From NCBI RefSeq assembly GCF_003710985.1, contig NZ_RHHT01000023.1, positions 1-64,000 on the forward strand: DNA of 64,000 nt, written 5' to 3'. This DNA comes from Brevibacillus panacihumi (lineage in GTDB: Bacteria > Bacillota > Bacilli > Brevibacillales > Brevibacillaceae). Of the stretch, positions 63,086 to 64,000 are shown one piece after another. Every line of letters begins with the position of its first letter. Position 1 is the stretch's first letter. The translations under genes were made by a program, and so were the position numbers. Under the pieces are notes generated by a model that ran no database searches, had not been told where the DNA came from, and saw only the letters and a list, made by a program, of their open reading frames with translations.

Positions 63086-63895
63086 GTGTCGCGAATAGTG
63101 GTCGACCGTTATTCTGAAATCGACGAGGTAATTGCCTATATTCATCAGCATCTGGATGAGCCTCTGCTATTGGATCGTTTAGCAAAAGAGGTCTCCTACA
63201 GTCCCTATCATTTCACCCGCATCTTCAAAGCCAGGGTAGGTCTTCCGCCTTTGTACTACGTCTCAGCGGCGCGGCTGCAGAAAGCGAAGGATTTATTGCT
63301 GCGCACCAATCTGGGCATACGCGATATTGCGCTGGAGATCGGCCAGCAGAGCCTGGGAACCTTCACGACAAGGTTTACGGAGAGAGTCGGTGTGACGCCC
63401 TCGTCTTTTCGGAATTCTTCCGTAGAAGCTGAGACGCTTTTTCGCTCCTTGCGGCAATTAGAGGATTGGCGCGGCCCACAGCCTGCTGTTCAGACATACG
63501 GCAGAATTTCAGGAACAGTCCACTCGATCGTGCCGTTTGAGGGTGTGATCCTGATCGGATTGTTTCCCAAGCCGATTCCTGAAGGGCTGCCCCTGTATGG
63601 GACCTTGCTTTCCTCTCTCGGAGATTTCTGTTTTGCGGACGTCAAGCCGGGCGTCTACTATTTAATGGCAACTTCGATACCTTGGGGGACGCAGGCAATC
63701 GATTTTTTGTTGCCGCATACCACCTTGCGTACCCGTTCGCATAAACCGATTACAGTGAAGCCCGATTCGGTGGTCCCGCATCAGCAGGTGATGCTCCATC
63801 TGCCGAGTCCAGATGATCCGCCCATTCTGGTGTCGCTGCCGCTTTTGATGAATCGTTTTTTAAGCAGAGTCGGCACCGTCGCTCCTGCCAAGTGA
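63086..63895 (+). CDS. AraC-family transcriptional regulator
   Basis: A ~269-residue regulator. Two N-terminal HTH motifs: IDEVIAYIHQHLDEPLLLDRLAKEVSYSPYHFTRIFKARVG and ARLQKAKDLLLRTNLGIRDIALEIGQQSLGTFTTRFTERVGVTPSSFR, then a ~150-residue effector domain without a clear family (LPLYGTLLSSLGDFCFADVKPGVYYLMA). The N-terminal position of the HTH is seen in Rob/GyrI-like AraC proteins. The start is uncertain: GTG 63086 has AAGGG 9 bases upstream; ATG 63080 and 63056 are alternatives. Confidence 0.88.
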   Translation: MSRIVVDRYSEIDEVIAYIHQHLDEPLLLDRLAKEVSYSPYHFTRIFKARVGLPPLYYVSAARLQKAKDLLLRTNLGIRDIALEIGQQSLGTFTTRFTERVGVTPSSFRNSSVEAETLFRSLRQLEDWRGPQPAVQTYGRISGTVHSIVPFEGVILIGLFPKPIPEGLPLYGTLLSSLGDFCFADVKPGVYYLMATSIPWGTQAIDFLLPHTTLRTRSHKPITVKPDSVVPHQQVMLHLPSPDDPPILVSLPLLMNRFLSRVGTVAPAK

Positions 63896-64000
63896 AAGCG
63901 TCTTCGGCAGATTCCGGAACGATGATGGACAACAGGTATAAAATCAAGGCTTGTATATATACAACCCTTCTCTGGATACCGGTAACGGGTGACGATGCCA
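63896..64000. other. Edge region without a supported gene
   Basis: 105 bases to the window edge. A TATAAA with nearby TTGTATATATACAA palindrome at about 63952 may be a promoter for a gene beyond the edge. No frame is supported. Confidence 0.3.

Noticed and set aside
63896-64000. A riboswitch-like GGGTGACGATGCCA at the window edge
   Set aside because: Only a short fragment is visible and it does not match any riboswitch core I know well enough to name.

Overview
The window looks like chromosome of a moderate-GC, spore-forming Bacillota, most like a Brevibacillus or a near relative in Paenibacillaceae. Reasons: strong AGGAGG-type ribosome binding sites with many TTG and GTG starts, a GerA-type germinant receptor operon, a kip/pxp 5-oxoprolinase cluster, a YeeI-type YebC protein, and an adenine-riboswitch-controlled pbuE. 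This assignment is inference from gene content. I see no rRNA, tRNA, CRISPR array or complete insertion sequence.

Layout. 1-2210: a partial membrane protein, an ASCH-domain protein, a DUF1801 protein, and a very GC-rich acetyltransferase that looks acquired from an actinobacterium. 2309-8309: the most interesting locus, three tightly packed genes encoding a nitrilase-fold protein, a large SMC/Rad50-like ATPase with a fused N-terminal domain, and a two-TM macro-domain protein. I read it as a candidate anti-phage or conflict system that mixes ABC-three-component and Thoeris-II-like parts. 8335-13934: a TIM-barrel isomerase-like gene, an ECF sigma/anti-sigma pair and a HEAT-repeat protein; related copies of one terminator-bearing repeat lie at 8335-8411 and 12151-12270. 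14040-16105: a TetR regulator and an Old Yellow Enzyme homologue linked by three copies of one palindromic operator. 16473-20896: a sugar-dehydrogenase-like lipoprotein, a Rieske-domain protein, a DHFR-like protein and an SRPBCC protein.

20992-24293: a DUF92 membrane protein and an arsenic cluster (arsR, ArsI-like lyase, arsC, an APH-type kinase) in which the Acr3 efflux pump is reduced to a 34-codon scar. 24418-25767: adenine riboswitch plus pbuE. 25783-35372: a methyltransferase remnant, a DMT transporter with divergent LysR, an SDR, a VOC protein, a MerR/TipA-like regulator with its 19-bp-spacer promoter, a CofE-like ligase with divergent LysR, a YetF-type protein, a TPR protein and an MFS efflux protein. 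35563-38888: an MHYT-PAS-GGDEF-EAL protein and a LysR regulator.

39132-48773 is a long catabolic operon: a C45-family amidohydrolase/acyltransferase, a complete Opp/Dpp-type ABC importer, an aldehyde dehydrogenase and a putrescine aminotransferase. Together these suggest import and breakdown of N-acylated (poly)amines. 49035-53275 is a ger operon (A-C-D-B order) whose A gene has a 9-T tract that puts its start codon out of frame with the rest. 53439-60192 is an IclR-controlled pxpB-pxpC-pxpA-Nramp-ycsI-NCS2 permease cluster for 5-oxoproline use. The end carries yeeI, a membrane-anchored subtilase, a VOC protein and an AraC-type regulator.
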